From: an uncultured Lysobacterales bacterium
GTDB taxonomy: Bacteria > Pseudomonadota > Gammaproteobacteria > Xanthomonadales > Xanthomonadaceae
Length of the DNA stretch: 22,033 nucleotides
NCBI GenBank assembly: GCA_946886865.1
Contig: CAMPJI010000037.1
Span: 1-22,033, forward strand
Direction: 5' to 3'
Every line of letters begins with the position of its first letter. Position 1 is the first letter of the stretch. The notes beneath the pieces are model-generated. The model worked only from the letters and a program-made list of their open reading frames with translations, was not told the origin of the DNA and did not search any database. Below, one piece after another: positions 15,979-22,033 of this stretch. A program made the position numbers and the translations under genes.

Positions 15979-15985
15979 TGCCGCC

Positions 15986-17281
15986 ATGCGGACCGATCCG
16001 ATCGAGCGCCTGCTGCGCATCGTGTATTCCCTCGCGCTCTACCTGCTGGCCCCGGTGACGGTCTACCACCTCATCTGGCGTGGCTTCAGGCTGCCCGCGT
16101 ACCTGCAGCGCTGGTCGGAGCGCTACGCGCGATACCGCTCAACGCCGACGCAGCGCACGCTGTGGCTGCATGCGGTGTCGGTGGGCGAGGTCAACGCCGC
16201 GGTGCCGGTCGTCAACGCGTTGCGGCGCGGCCGTCCGGACCTGCGGCTGCTGGTGACCACGATCACCCCGACGGGCTCGGAGCGCGTGCGCGCCCTCTGG
16301 GGCCATGAGGTCGACCACGTCTACCTGCCCTACGACATGCCCGGCGCGGTCGGCCGCTTCCTCGCGCACTTCCGGCCCCACGCCGCGCTCATCATGGAAA
16401 CCGAGCTGTGGCCGAACCTGCTGTTCGGTTGCCGCGACCGTGGGGTGCCGGTGTTCATCCTCAATGCGCGGCTGTCGGAACGGTCGCTGCGGGGGTATCG
16501 CGTGCTCGCGCCGCTGGTCGGGCGCGCCTTGCGTACCGTGCGCACGGTGGCGGCGCAATCGATGGCCGACGCGATGCGCTTCGTCCGGCTGGGCGCCGAC
16601 CCCGCGCAGGTCGTGGACGTCGGCAACCTGAAATACGACGTCCTGGTGCCCGTGGGCCTGGACGCCTTCGTCGAGGCGTTCCGGGGCAGCGCCGGGGGAG
16701 ATCGCCCGGTCTGGATCGCCGCCAGCACCCACGAGGACGAGGAGGCGGCGGCCATCGCCATCCACCGGCGCGTCCGCGCCCGCCATCCCGACGCGCTGAT
16801 GCTTTGGGCGCCGCGCCACCCCGAGCGGTTCCGCAGCGCGGCCGAACACGCACGCGCCGCGGGGCTGCAGGTGTCCACGCGTTCGCGCGCACGGTGGCCG
16901 TCCGGCAGCGATGCGGTCTTCGTCATCGACACGCTGGGCGAGCTGATGAACTTCTACGGCTGCGCGCAGGTGGCGTTCGTCGGGGGCAGCCTCCAGCCCA
17001 TCGGCGGCCACAACCTGCTGGAGCCGGCCGCCACCGGTGCGGCGATCGTGACCGGTCCGCATCTCCACAACTTCAGCGAGATCGCGCAGCGCCTGGCCGC
17101 GGCCGACGCGCTGCGCATCGGCCGCGACGCCGACGAGGTGGCCCGTGCGGTGTTGGACCTGCTGGACGACCCCGCCGTGCGCCACCGCATGTCCGAATCC
17201 GGCCGCGCGCTGGTGGAAACCGGCCGGGGTGCACTGGCGCAGACGCTGGCGCTGCTGCGCCCGGTCCTGCCCGCGCAATAG
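15986..17281 (+). CDS. waaA: 3-deoxy-D-manno-octulosonic acid (Kdo) transferase
   Basis: Encodes 431 residues (E. coli WaaA is 425). An N-terminal membrane anchor lies at about 9-30. It is followed by RWSERYARY, where E45 matches the catalytic Glu of the family's RERxG region. LWLHAVSVGEVNA, METELWPNLL, the GNLKYD segment, ASTHEDEE and GGSLQPIGGHNLLEPA are all signature blocks of KdtA. It transfers Kdo from CMP-Kdo to lipid IVA on the cytoplasmic side of the inner membrane. Whether one or two Kdo residues are added cannot be read from sequence. The ATG at 15986 directly follows a -10 box; the upstream in-frame start at 15941 would lie within the promoter. It converges with tolC, with a bidirectional hairpin between. 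Confidence 0.97.
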   Translation: MRTDPIERLLRIVYSLALYLLAPVTVYHLIWRGFRLPAYLQRWSERYARYRSTPTQRTLWLHAVSVGEVNAAVPVVNALRRGRPDLRLLVTTITPTGSERVRALWGHEVDHVYLPYDMPGAVGRFLAHFRPHAALIMETELWPNLLFGCRDRGVPVFILNARLSERSLRGYRVLAPLVGRALRTVRTVAAQSMADAMRFVRLGADPAQVVDVGNLKYDVLVPVGLDAFVEAFRGSAGGDRPVWIAASTHEDEEAAAIAIHRRVRARHPDALMLWAPRHPERFRSAAEHARAAGLQVSTRSRARWPSGSDAVFVIDTLGELMNFYGCAQVAFVGGSLQPIGGHNLLEPAATGAAIVTGPHLHNFSEIAQRLAAADALRIGRDADEVARAVLDLLDDPAVRHRMSESGRALVETGRGALAQTLALLRPVLPAQ

Positions 17282-17316
17282 TGCGGCTGCCGCGGTCGCG
17301 GCCCCTTGAACGGGAA

Positions 17317-17343
17317 CGCCCCCGGCCATGGCGACCGGGGGCG
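17317..17343. terminator. Bidirectional hairpin between convergent waaA and tolC
   Basis: CGCCCCCGG (17317-17325) pairs perfectly with CCGGGGGCG (17335-17343) around a 9-base loop. It sits midway in the 87-bp gap between converging genes. In the tolC direction it is followed by TTCCCGTTC, so it is somewhat better as a tolC terminator; neither strand has a real T-tract. Confidence 0.6.
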
Positions 17344-17368
17344 CTCGCAGGCGCGATGGCGCAGTGTG

Positions 17369-18814
17369 TCAGGGCGTCACGTCGGACTGCACCTGCGCCG
17401 CCGTGTCGACCGTCAGCAGACGATTGACGTCCTGCACGTCCTCGATGTCCAGCGTGCCGGCCGCCTGCTCCAGCAGCAACAGGTTCTGCAGGTAGTTGTA
17501 GCGTGCCTGTGCCAGCGCCTGTTGCGCGGTGAACAGGTTCTGCTGGTTGGTCAGCACGTCCAGCACGGTGCGCGTGCCCACTTCCAGACCCACCTGCGAG
17601 GCGTCGTACGCGCTGCGGGCCGAGAACAGCGCCAGGCGGCGTGCCTCGATCTCGCTGATGCCCGCCACGAGTGCCTGATAGGCATTGCGCGTGTTGCGCT
17701 CGAGTGCGCGGCGCTGCTGGACGAACTCGTCCTGGGCGACATCGCGCTGGGCCACGGCCTGCCGCACCTGCGACTGCGTCGCGCCGCCGGAGAAGATCGG
17801 CACCGACAGGACGATGCCGACGTTGGGGCCGCGGCTTTCGCTCTCGATCGGGCTGGTGACCGACGTCGGCAGGTCTGCGCTGCTGAAGGTGCGGTCGCCG
17901 GTGGTCTTGGTGTCGCCGTAGCCACCATTGAGGTACAGCGTCGGCAGGTGGCCGGCGCGTGCGGTGCGGATGTCCGCCTCGGCGGACTCGACCTGCAGTT
18001 CCTTGGCGCGCAGCGCGGGGTTGTTGTCGACCGCGGTCTGTACCCACTGGTCCGCACCTTGACTGGCCGGCAGCGCGGGTTGGAAGTCTTCCGGCAGGCC
18101 CTTGAGGTTGCGCACCGGCTGGCCGGTGATTTCCGCCAGCGCCTGATAGGCATCCTCGACCGCGTTGCGGGCCAGGATGGTGTTGGCGCGGGCGCTGTCA
18201 TAGGTGGCGCGGGCCTCGTGCACGTCGGTGATCGGCGCCAGGCCGACTTCCAGGCGCTTGGAGGCGAAGTCGAACTGCTTCTGCAGTGCGGTCTCCGCGG
18301 CTTCGGCGGCGGCCAGCGTTTCCAGCGCCACCAGCACGTTGAAGTAGGCGGCCGACGTGCGCGTCACCAGCGAATCATTGGCCGACTCCAGCTGGAAGTC
18401 GCTGGCGCGGCTGAGCGCGTTGCGGCTGCCCAGCGTGGTGAAGCGCGACAGGTCGAACAGCATCTGGCTGCCGTTGATGCCGACGTCGCGCGTGGTCGTT
18501 TCGCTGTCGATGTCGCCGCGGAATTCGACAGGCTCGCCCGTCGTGGGGTCGAACTGCGTTTGCGTGGCCGGCCCCTCGCTGCGCGAGCGGCGGTAGGAGG
18601 CTTCACCGTTGAGCTGCGGCAGCATCGCCGCGCGGGCCTGCACGGAGCCCTCGCGGATGGCGAGGCGGCTGGATTCGGCGGCCGACAGTTGCGGGTCGCC
18701 CTGGCGCGCCAGTTCGTAGGTCTGCAGCAGGTCTTCGGCCGACGCGGCGGCCGGCAGCAGGGCGAGGGCGAGCGCGAGGGCGACGGGGCGGCGGAGCAAG
18801 CGGTGGCGGGTCAT
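17369..18814 (-). CDS. tolC: TolC family outer-membrane channel
   Basis: Encodes 481 residues (E. coli TolC is 493). The signal peptide spans residues 1-26 (cleavage after ASA). The mature protein starts EDLLQTYELARQGDPQLSAAES and has two outer-membrane-efflux repeats. Each repeat combines a strand pair (MLPQLNGEASYRRS; HLPTLYLNGGYGDT) with long Ala/Gln-rich helices that build the periplasmic tunnel (for example near QQRRALERNTRNAYQAL and TRTVLDVLTNQQNLFTAQQAL). It forms a trimeric exit duct for type I secretion and RND/MFS efflux pumps. The ATG at 18814 has AAGGAAA upstream and opens the signal peptide; a longer frame to 19093 overlaps pcm and is rejected. It follows pcm on the same strand by 98 bp, possibly co-transcribed. 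An RND pump lies ~1.6 kb away, a likely partner. Confidence 0.97.
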   Translation of the reverse strand: MTRHRLLRRPVALALALALLPAAASAEDLLQTYELARQGDPQLSAAESSRLAIREGSVQARAAMLPQLNGEASYRRSRSEGPATQTQFDPTTGEPVEFRGDIDSETTTRDVGINGSQMLFDLSRFTTLGSRNALSRASDFQLESANDSLVTRTSAAYFNVLVALETLAAAEAAETALQKQFDFASKRLEVGLAPITDVHEARATYDSARANTILARNAVEDAYQALAEITGQPVRNLKGLPEDFQPALPASQGADQWVQTAVDNNPALRAKELQVESAEADIRTARAGHLPTLYLNGGYGDTKTTGDRTFSSADLPTSVTSPIESESRGPNVGIVLSVPIFSGGATQSQVRQAVAQRDVAQDEFVQQRRALERNTRNAYQALVAGISEIEARRLALFSARSAYDASQVGLEVGTRTVLDVLTNQQNLFTAQQALAQARYNYLQNLLLLEQAAGTLDIEDVQDVNRLLTVDTAAQVQSDVTP

Positions 18815-18835
18815 GCGGTTTCCTTTTTTGAACAA

Positions 18836-18853
18836 CCGCACCCTCCGGTGCGG
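18836..18853 (-). repeat. Hairpin in the pcm-tolC gap
   Basis: CCGCACC (18836-18842) pairs perfectly with GGTGCGG (18847-18853) around a 4-base loop, 21 bp upstream of the tolC start codon. On the minus strand it is followed by TTGTTC, so it may be a weak terminator of pcm that tunes tolC expression, or a leader structure. Confidence 0.5.
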
Positions 18854-18912
18854 CGCTGCGGGGACTCGCGGGTTCGCCGTGTCCGTCCCGGTGCCCGGGT
18901 CGACGCGGCCGG

Positions 18913-19584
18913 TCAGAGTACGAAGCTGGGCCGCGGCGCGGCCCCGACGAGATAGGGAAGATCGGTTTCGAACAACGATTGGATGCGGCCGGCGTTGACG
19001 TCGTTGCGCCCGCCCGGGGCATGCACCAGTGCGGCGTCCATGGCCGGCGGGCGGCCGTGGACCACGAACATGCGGCCGCCGGGGCGCAGCCACGTCATGA
19101 ATGCCTGCGGGACATCGGCGGTCGCGCCGGTCACGCAGATGGCGTCAAAGCGGCGGGTCGTGTCCCAGCCGAAGGCATCGGCGGTCACCACTTCAACATT
19201 GTTGATCTGCTGGCGCTGCAGGCGCGCGCGCGCCGCGTCGGCGAGATCGGCGTGGATCTCCAGGCTGACGACGGCCCGCGCCAGGCGGCCCAGGCACGCC
19301 GCGAGGAATCCGCTGCCGGTGCCGATCTCGAGCACGTCCTCGGTGGGCTCCAGCGCGAGCGACTGCAGCGTGCGGCCCTCGACCACCGGCTTCATCATCA
19401 CCTCGCCGTGGCCCAGCGGCAGCGCCAGGTCGGCATAGGCGAGGTTGCGGTGCGGGTCCTGCACGAAGGCTTCGCGCGGCAGATGGGACAGCGTGTCGAG
19501 GACGCGCATGTCCAGCACGTCCCACGGACGCACCTGCTGTTCCACCATCAGTTCTCGGGCCTTGGCGTAGTCCATCGTCGTCAT
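18913..19584 (-). CDS. pcm: Protein-L-isoaspartate O-methyltransferase family protein
   Basis: Encodes 223 residues. The N-terminal VEQQVRPWDVLDMRVLDTLS and PREAFVQDPHRNLAYADLALPLGHGEVMMKP region matches the isoaspartate methyltransferase substrate domain. SAM motif I is VLEIGTGSGF at ~84-93, followed by an acidic post-motif strand (VVSLEI). The enzyme repairs aged proteins by methylating isoaspartyl residues with SAM, in the cytoplasm. The final ~25 residues (including DLPYLVGAAPRPSFVL) are typical of this gamma/betaproteobacterial branch, whose repair activity is less tested than that of classical Pcm. The ATG at 19584 has GAGAG upstream; a second ATG three codons on is possible. A TACAAT box lies ~27 bases before the start. 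Confidence 0.92.
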   Translation of the reverse strand: MTTMDYAKARELMVEQQVRPWDVLDMRVLDTLSHLPREAFVQDPHRNLAYADLALPLGHGEVMMKPVVEGRTLQSLALEPTEDVLEIGTGSGFLAACLGRLARAVVSLEIHADLADAARARLQRQQINNVEVVTADAFGWDTTRRFDAICVTGATADVPQAFMTWLRPGGRMFVVHGRPPAMDAALVHAPGGRNDVNAGRIQSLFETDLPYLVGAAPRPSFVL

Positions 19585-19610
19585 TTCAAGCTCTCGCGGG
19601 CAAGCCGCGC

Positions 19611-19616
19611 ATTGTA
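19611..19616 (-). promoter_or_regulatory. -10 box of pcm (and possibly tolC)
   Basis: On the minus strand, TACAAT is followed by a ~20-base leader containing GAGAG before the pcm ATG at 19584. The -35 is poor. It lies in the 125-bp gap between tetR and pcm, so pcm-tolC can be transcribed independently of tetR. Confidence 0.5.
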
Positions 19617-19709
19617 CCGGCGGCCATGGCGGCCGGCGCGCACAGGATCGCCGTGCCCGGCGGCCGCCACTGAGTGCCGGAAGTCACCGGGACCGTCGGC
19701 ATCGCGCCC

Positions 19710-20387
19710 TCAGCGCCCGCGCCGGGCGCCGGATGCGTGCAGGCCATAGCCACGGAGGAACAGGTCGACGGAGGCCGCCAGATGTGACTCGACGTCGTGC
19801 TGGCACAGCCCGTCGCAGCCGAACACCAGCTGCGCGTGCGGCTCGCCCTTGAGCAGTGCGAAGAACTGCGCCGACGCGCGCGGCACGTCCGGGATCTCGA
19901 GTTCGCCCGCGGCCACCCGGCGTCGCAACAGCGCGCCGAACTCGTCCTGGACCCGCTGCGGCCCCGCCTCCCAGAACATCCGTGGCAGCGGCGATTCCGA
20001 CAGCTGCGGCGAGCACAGCACGCGGTGTCCGGCGACGGCTTCGGGGTTGCTGATCATCGCGTAGAAGGCGCGGGCGATCGCCAGCAACCGCTCGCGCAGC
20101 GGCATGCCCGGCTCCTCGGTCTGGAACAGCGAGGAGGGCAGTTGCTGTTCGCAATACGCGCGCACGGCGGCCACGAACAGGCTGTCCTTGTCGCCGAAGT
20201 GGCTGTAGACGGTGAGCTTGGACACCCCGGCTTCGGTGGCGATCTGGTCCATGCTGGCGCCCTCGAACCCGTGCTGGGTGAACATGCGCTTGGCCGCATC
20301 GAGGATGGCGGCGCGCTTGGCCAGGTCCTTGGGGCGGCCGGGACCGGCGGGCTTGGCCGCGCCGTCGCGTTTCATCGGTACAGGCAT
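19710..20387 (-). CDS. TetR/AcrR family transcriptional regulator of the adjacent RND pump
   Basis: Encodes 225 residues. The N-terminal helix-turn-helix lies at ~24-70 (RAAILDAAKRMFTQHGFEGAS, then IATEAGVSKLTVYSHFGDKDSLF), preceded by a basic GPGRPKD arm. The C-terminal ligand domain is of the AefR-like type often found beside efflux pumps. It diverges from the membrane-fusion gene across a short AT-rich control region, so it most likely represses that pump and itself, and lets go on binding a drug or metabolite. The ATG at 20387 sits 6 bases after a TAGTAT -10 box, which suggests leaderless translation; an ATG four codons later is the alternative. Confidence 0.93.
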   Translation of the reverse strand: MPVPMKRDGAAKPAGPGRPKDLAKRAAILDAAKRMFTQHGFEGASMDQIATEAGVSKLTVYSHFGDKDSLFVAAVRAYCEQQLPSSLFQTEEPGMPLRERLLAIARAFYAMISNPEAVAGHRVLCSPQLSESPLPRMFWEAGPQRVQDEFGALLRRRVAAGELEIPDVPRASAQFFALLKGEPHAQLVFGCDGLCQHDVESHLAASVDLFLRGYGLHASGARRGR

Positions 20388-20388
20388 G

Positions 20389-20436
20389 ACTGAATACTAG
20401 ACTAATCGGTTCGATATTTATACAGTACCGGCCGGT
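20389..20436. promoter_or_regulatory. Divergent promoter/operator region of tetR and the RND pump
   Basis: This is the most AT-rich short stretch of the window. It holds TAGTAT (20394-20399, minus strand, for tetR) and TATACA (20419-20424, plus strand, for the pump). An imperfect 26-bp dyad has outer arms AATA/TATT (20393-20396, 20415-20418) and inner AC/GT pairs. A perfect ACCGGCCGGT palindrome lies at 20427-20436. The dyad overlaps both promoters, as expected for a TetR operator; the exact operator is not proven. Confidence 0.5.
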
Positions 20437-20463
20437 CCATTAATTGTGCCTGAGGCCGCTCCC

Positions 20464-21573
20464 ATGCGCTTCGCCCGACGTCCCGCCCCTCCGTTCGTCC
20501 GCCGTTGGGCGGGGCTCCTGCTCCTGCCGTTGCTCGCGGCCTGCAGCGGCGGCGACGCCGTGCCCGAAGCGCCCCGGCCCGTCCTGGTGGCGCGGCCGAC
20601 GTCGGCGACGACCGCCACCAGTGCGTTTGCCGGCGACGTGCGGGCGCGCGAGGAAAGCGCGCTGTCGTTCCGCGTCGGCGGCAAGCTGGTCGAGCGGCAG
20701 GTGGACGTGGGCGACCGCGTCAGCGCCGGCGATGTGCTGGCGCGCCTGGACCCCGGCGACCTGCAGGCCCAGTCGCGTGCCGCGCAGGCACAGCTGGCCG
20801 CGGCCGAGGCCGAACTGGGCCGCGCGCGCGCCGACCAGGCCCGCTATGCACAGCTCGGCGAGGGGCAGCTCGTGAGCCGCTCGACAATCGATGCGCAGAA
20901 CGCCGCGGCCGCCGCCGCGCAGGGCCAGGTCAACGCGGCGCGCGCCAACCTTGATGTGGCGCGCAACCAGGCGGGCTACACGCGGTTGATCGCGACGTCC
21001 GACGGCGTCATTGCCGCGCGCCAGGCCGAGGCGGGGCAGGTGGTCGGTGCAGGGCAGCCGGTGTTCACGCTGGCGGCGGATGGCCCGCGCGACGTGGTGT
21101 TCGCCGTGCCGGAAGGCGCCATCGATGGCATCGACGTCGGCGACCCGGTGCAGGTGGTGCTGTGGTCTGACGAGTCCCGGCGCTTGCCCGGGCGCATCCG
21201 CGAGATCGCGCCCGCCGCGGATCCCGCATCGCGGACCTTTGCCGCGCGCGCCACCGTCGATGCGCCCCCCGAGGCGCTCGACCTGGGCCAGAGCGCGCGC
21301 GTGTTCCTGGCCGGCGATGGCAACGGCCGCCTGAGCGTGCCGCTGTCGGCGTTGATCAGGGCGGGCGACGCGCCCGCGGTGTTCGTAGTGAAGCCCGGGG
21401 AGTCGACGCTGGCGCTGAGGGCGGTCCGGATCGGCCCCTATGGCGCCGACCGCGTGGTGGTGCTGGATGGCGTCTCGGCCGGTGACTGGGTGGTGACCGC
21501 CGGCGGGCACCTGCTGCGCGCCGGCCAGCAGGTCGCACCGGTCGACCGCGACAACCGCCCCGTGCGTCCCTGA
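20464..21573 (+). CDS. RND efflux periplasmic adaptor (membrane-fusion) lipoprotein
   Basis: Encodes 369 residues from ATG 20464 (GAGG 8 bases upstream); a GTG at 20446 is an in-frame alternative. A lipoprotein signal ends in LLAAC, with lipidated C27. The order is typical of HlyD/AcrA adaptors. A barrel-sandwich half has SFRVGGKLVERQVDVGDRVSAGDVLARLDP. An Ala/Gln-rich alpha-hairpin spans roughly 95-165 (residues such as SRAAQAQLAAAEAELGRA). The second lipoyl half is YTRLIATSDGVIAARQAEAGQVVGAGQPVF, followed by beta-barrel and membrane-proximal domains. It bridges the inner-membrane pump to a TolC-type duct. The pump gene starts 14 bp downstream and the TetR regulator is divergent. Confidence 0.96.
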   Translation: MRFARRPAPPFVRRWAGLLLLPLLAACSGGDAVPEAPRPVLVARPTSATTATSAFAGDVRAREESALSFRVGGKLVERQVDVGDRVSAGDVLARLDPGDLQAQSRAAQAQLAAAEAELGRARADQARYAQLGEGQLVSRSTIDAQNAAAAAAQGQVNAARANLDVARNQAGYTRLIATSDGVIAARQAEAGQVVGAGQPVFTLAADGPRDVVFAVPEGAIDGIDVGDPVQVVLWSDESRRLPGRIREIAPAADPASRTFAARATVDAPPEALDLGQSARVFLAGDGNGRLSVPLSALIRAGDAPAVFVVKPGESTLALRAVRIGPYGADRVVVLDGVSAGDWVVTAGGHLLRAGQQVAPVDRDNRPVRP

Positions 21574-21587
21574 CGGCGGGCCGCCCC

Positions 21588-22033
21588 ATGCGCTTCAATC
21601 TCTCCGAGTGGGCCCTGCGCCACCGCAGCCTGGTGGTCTACGCAATGCTGGTGCTGGCGCTGGCCGGCACGCTGTCCTACCTCAACCTCGGACGCAGCGA
21701 GGATCCGGCCTTTACCTTCAAGGTGATGGTGGTCCAGACCCGCTGGCCGGGCGCAACGGCCGAGGAGGTGTCGCGCCAGGTCACCGAGCGGATCGAACAG
21801 AAGCTGATGGAGACGGGCGAATACGAGTTCATCCGCTCCTACTCGCGGCCCGGCGAGTCGCAGGTGATCTTCGCGGCGCGCGACTCGATGCGCTCGGCGG
21901 AGATCAAGCCGCTCTGGTACCAGGTGCGCAAGAAGGTGGGCGACCTGCGGCCGCTGCTGCCGGCGGATGTCATCGGCCCCTTCTTCAACGACGAGTTCGG
22001 CGACACCTTCGGCAACATCTATGCGCTGACCGG
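21588..22033 (+). CDS. RND family efflux permease, N-terminal fragment (truncated by window end)
   Basis: The first 148 residues are present; the full protein should exceed 1000 residues. The first transmembrane helix is at ~14-32 (SLVVYAMLVLALAGTLSYL). It is followed by LGRSEDPAFTFKVMVVQTRWPGATAEEVSRQV, the start of the first periplasmic pore domain of HAE1-type proton-driven drug exporters. The DFG/EFGDTFGNIYAL segment near the end also fits. Substrate range cannot be predicted from this part. It is co-transcribed with the adaptor gene and under the divergent TetR regulator; TolC encoded at 17369-18814 is a plausible outer-membrane partner. Confidence 0.96.
   Translation, partial: MRFNLSEWALRHRSLVVYAMLVLALAGTLSYLNLGRSEDPAFTFKVMVVQTRWPGATAEEVSRQVTERIEQKLMETGEYEFIRSYSRPGESQVIFAARDSMRSAEIKPLWYQVRKKVGDLRPLLPADVIGPFFNDEFGDTFGNIYALT

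Noticed and set aside
17306..18955. 549-codon plus-strand frame opposite tolC
   Set aside because: It is antisense to a certain tolC gene, lacks a ribosome site, and has a shadow-like Arg/Gly/Val/Gln composition.
1..22033. CRISPR array, insertion sequence, prophage, tRNA or rRNA genes
   Set aside because: I saw no regularly spaced repeats, transposase or integrase genes, tRNA-like cloverleafs or rRNA segments. The base composition looks even apart from short control regions.

Overview
This is about 22 kb of very GC-rich chromosomal DNA. It most likely comes from a Xanthomonadaceae-type gammaproteobacterium (Lysobacter/Luteimonas-like). That is inferred from the base composition, the gene families, and the order waaA, tolC, pcm, tetR and RND pump, which I recall from Xanthomonads. 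No database check was possible.

Layout. Bases 1-320 hold the 3' end of groEL, closed by a strong terminator. Bases 426-4270 hold an accessory, envelope-facing module. It has a small secreted protein on the minus strand and, divergently, a tightly overlapping four-gene operon: an ECF-type sigma factor, a zinc-finger anti-sigma factor, a subtilisin-like (S8) protease and a TorF-type putative porin. The two divergent transcripts start from near-identical bipartite elements (TGAACC-N15-GGTAT), which suggests one sigma factor drives both. The periplasmic end of the anti-sigma factor resembles the pro-domain of the adjacent protease. After a 451-bp intergenic region with a terminator, a promoter and a leader hairpin comes a second, canonical subtilisin (4722-6065).

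From 6174 onward the window is mostly housekeeping. It holds glnE (nitrogen control), an ELM1-family protein on the minus strand, a metabolic run (RutE-like nitroreductase, YceI, pirin), and a zinc-finger protein followed by a GT4 glycosyltransferase and an O-antigen-ligase-family membrane protein. Next are divergent lipid A acyltransferase and Kdo transferase (waaA) genes, both apparently leaderless. Then come pcm-tolC on the minus strand, and a TetR regulator divergent from an RND efflux membrane-fusion lipoprotein and the start of its pump, which runs off the window.

The envelope theme is consistent: LPS core and lipid A synthesis, TolC export, RND efflux and a putative envelope-stress sigma module. 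The most novel-looking part is the sigma/anti-sigma/protease/porin module at 426-4270.
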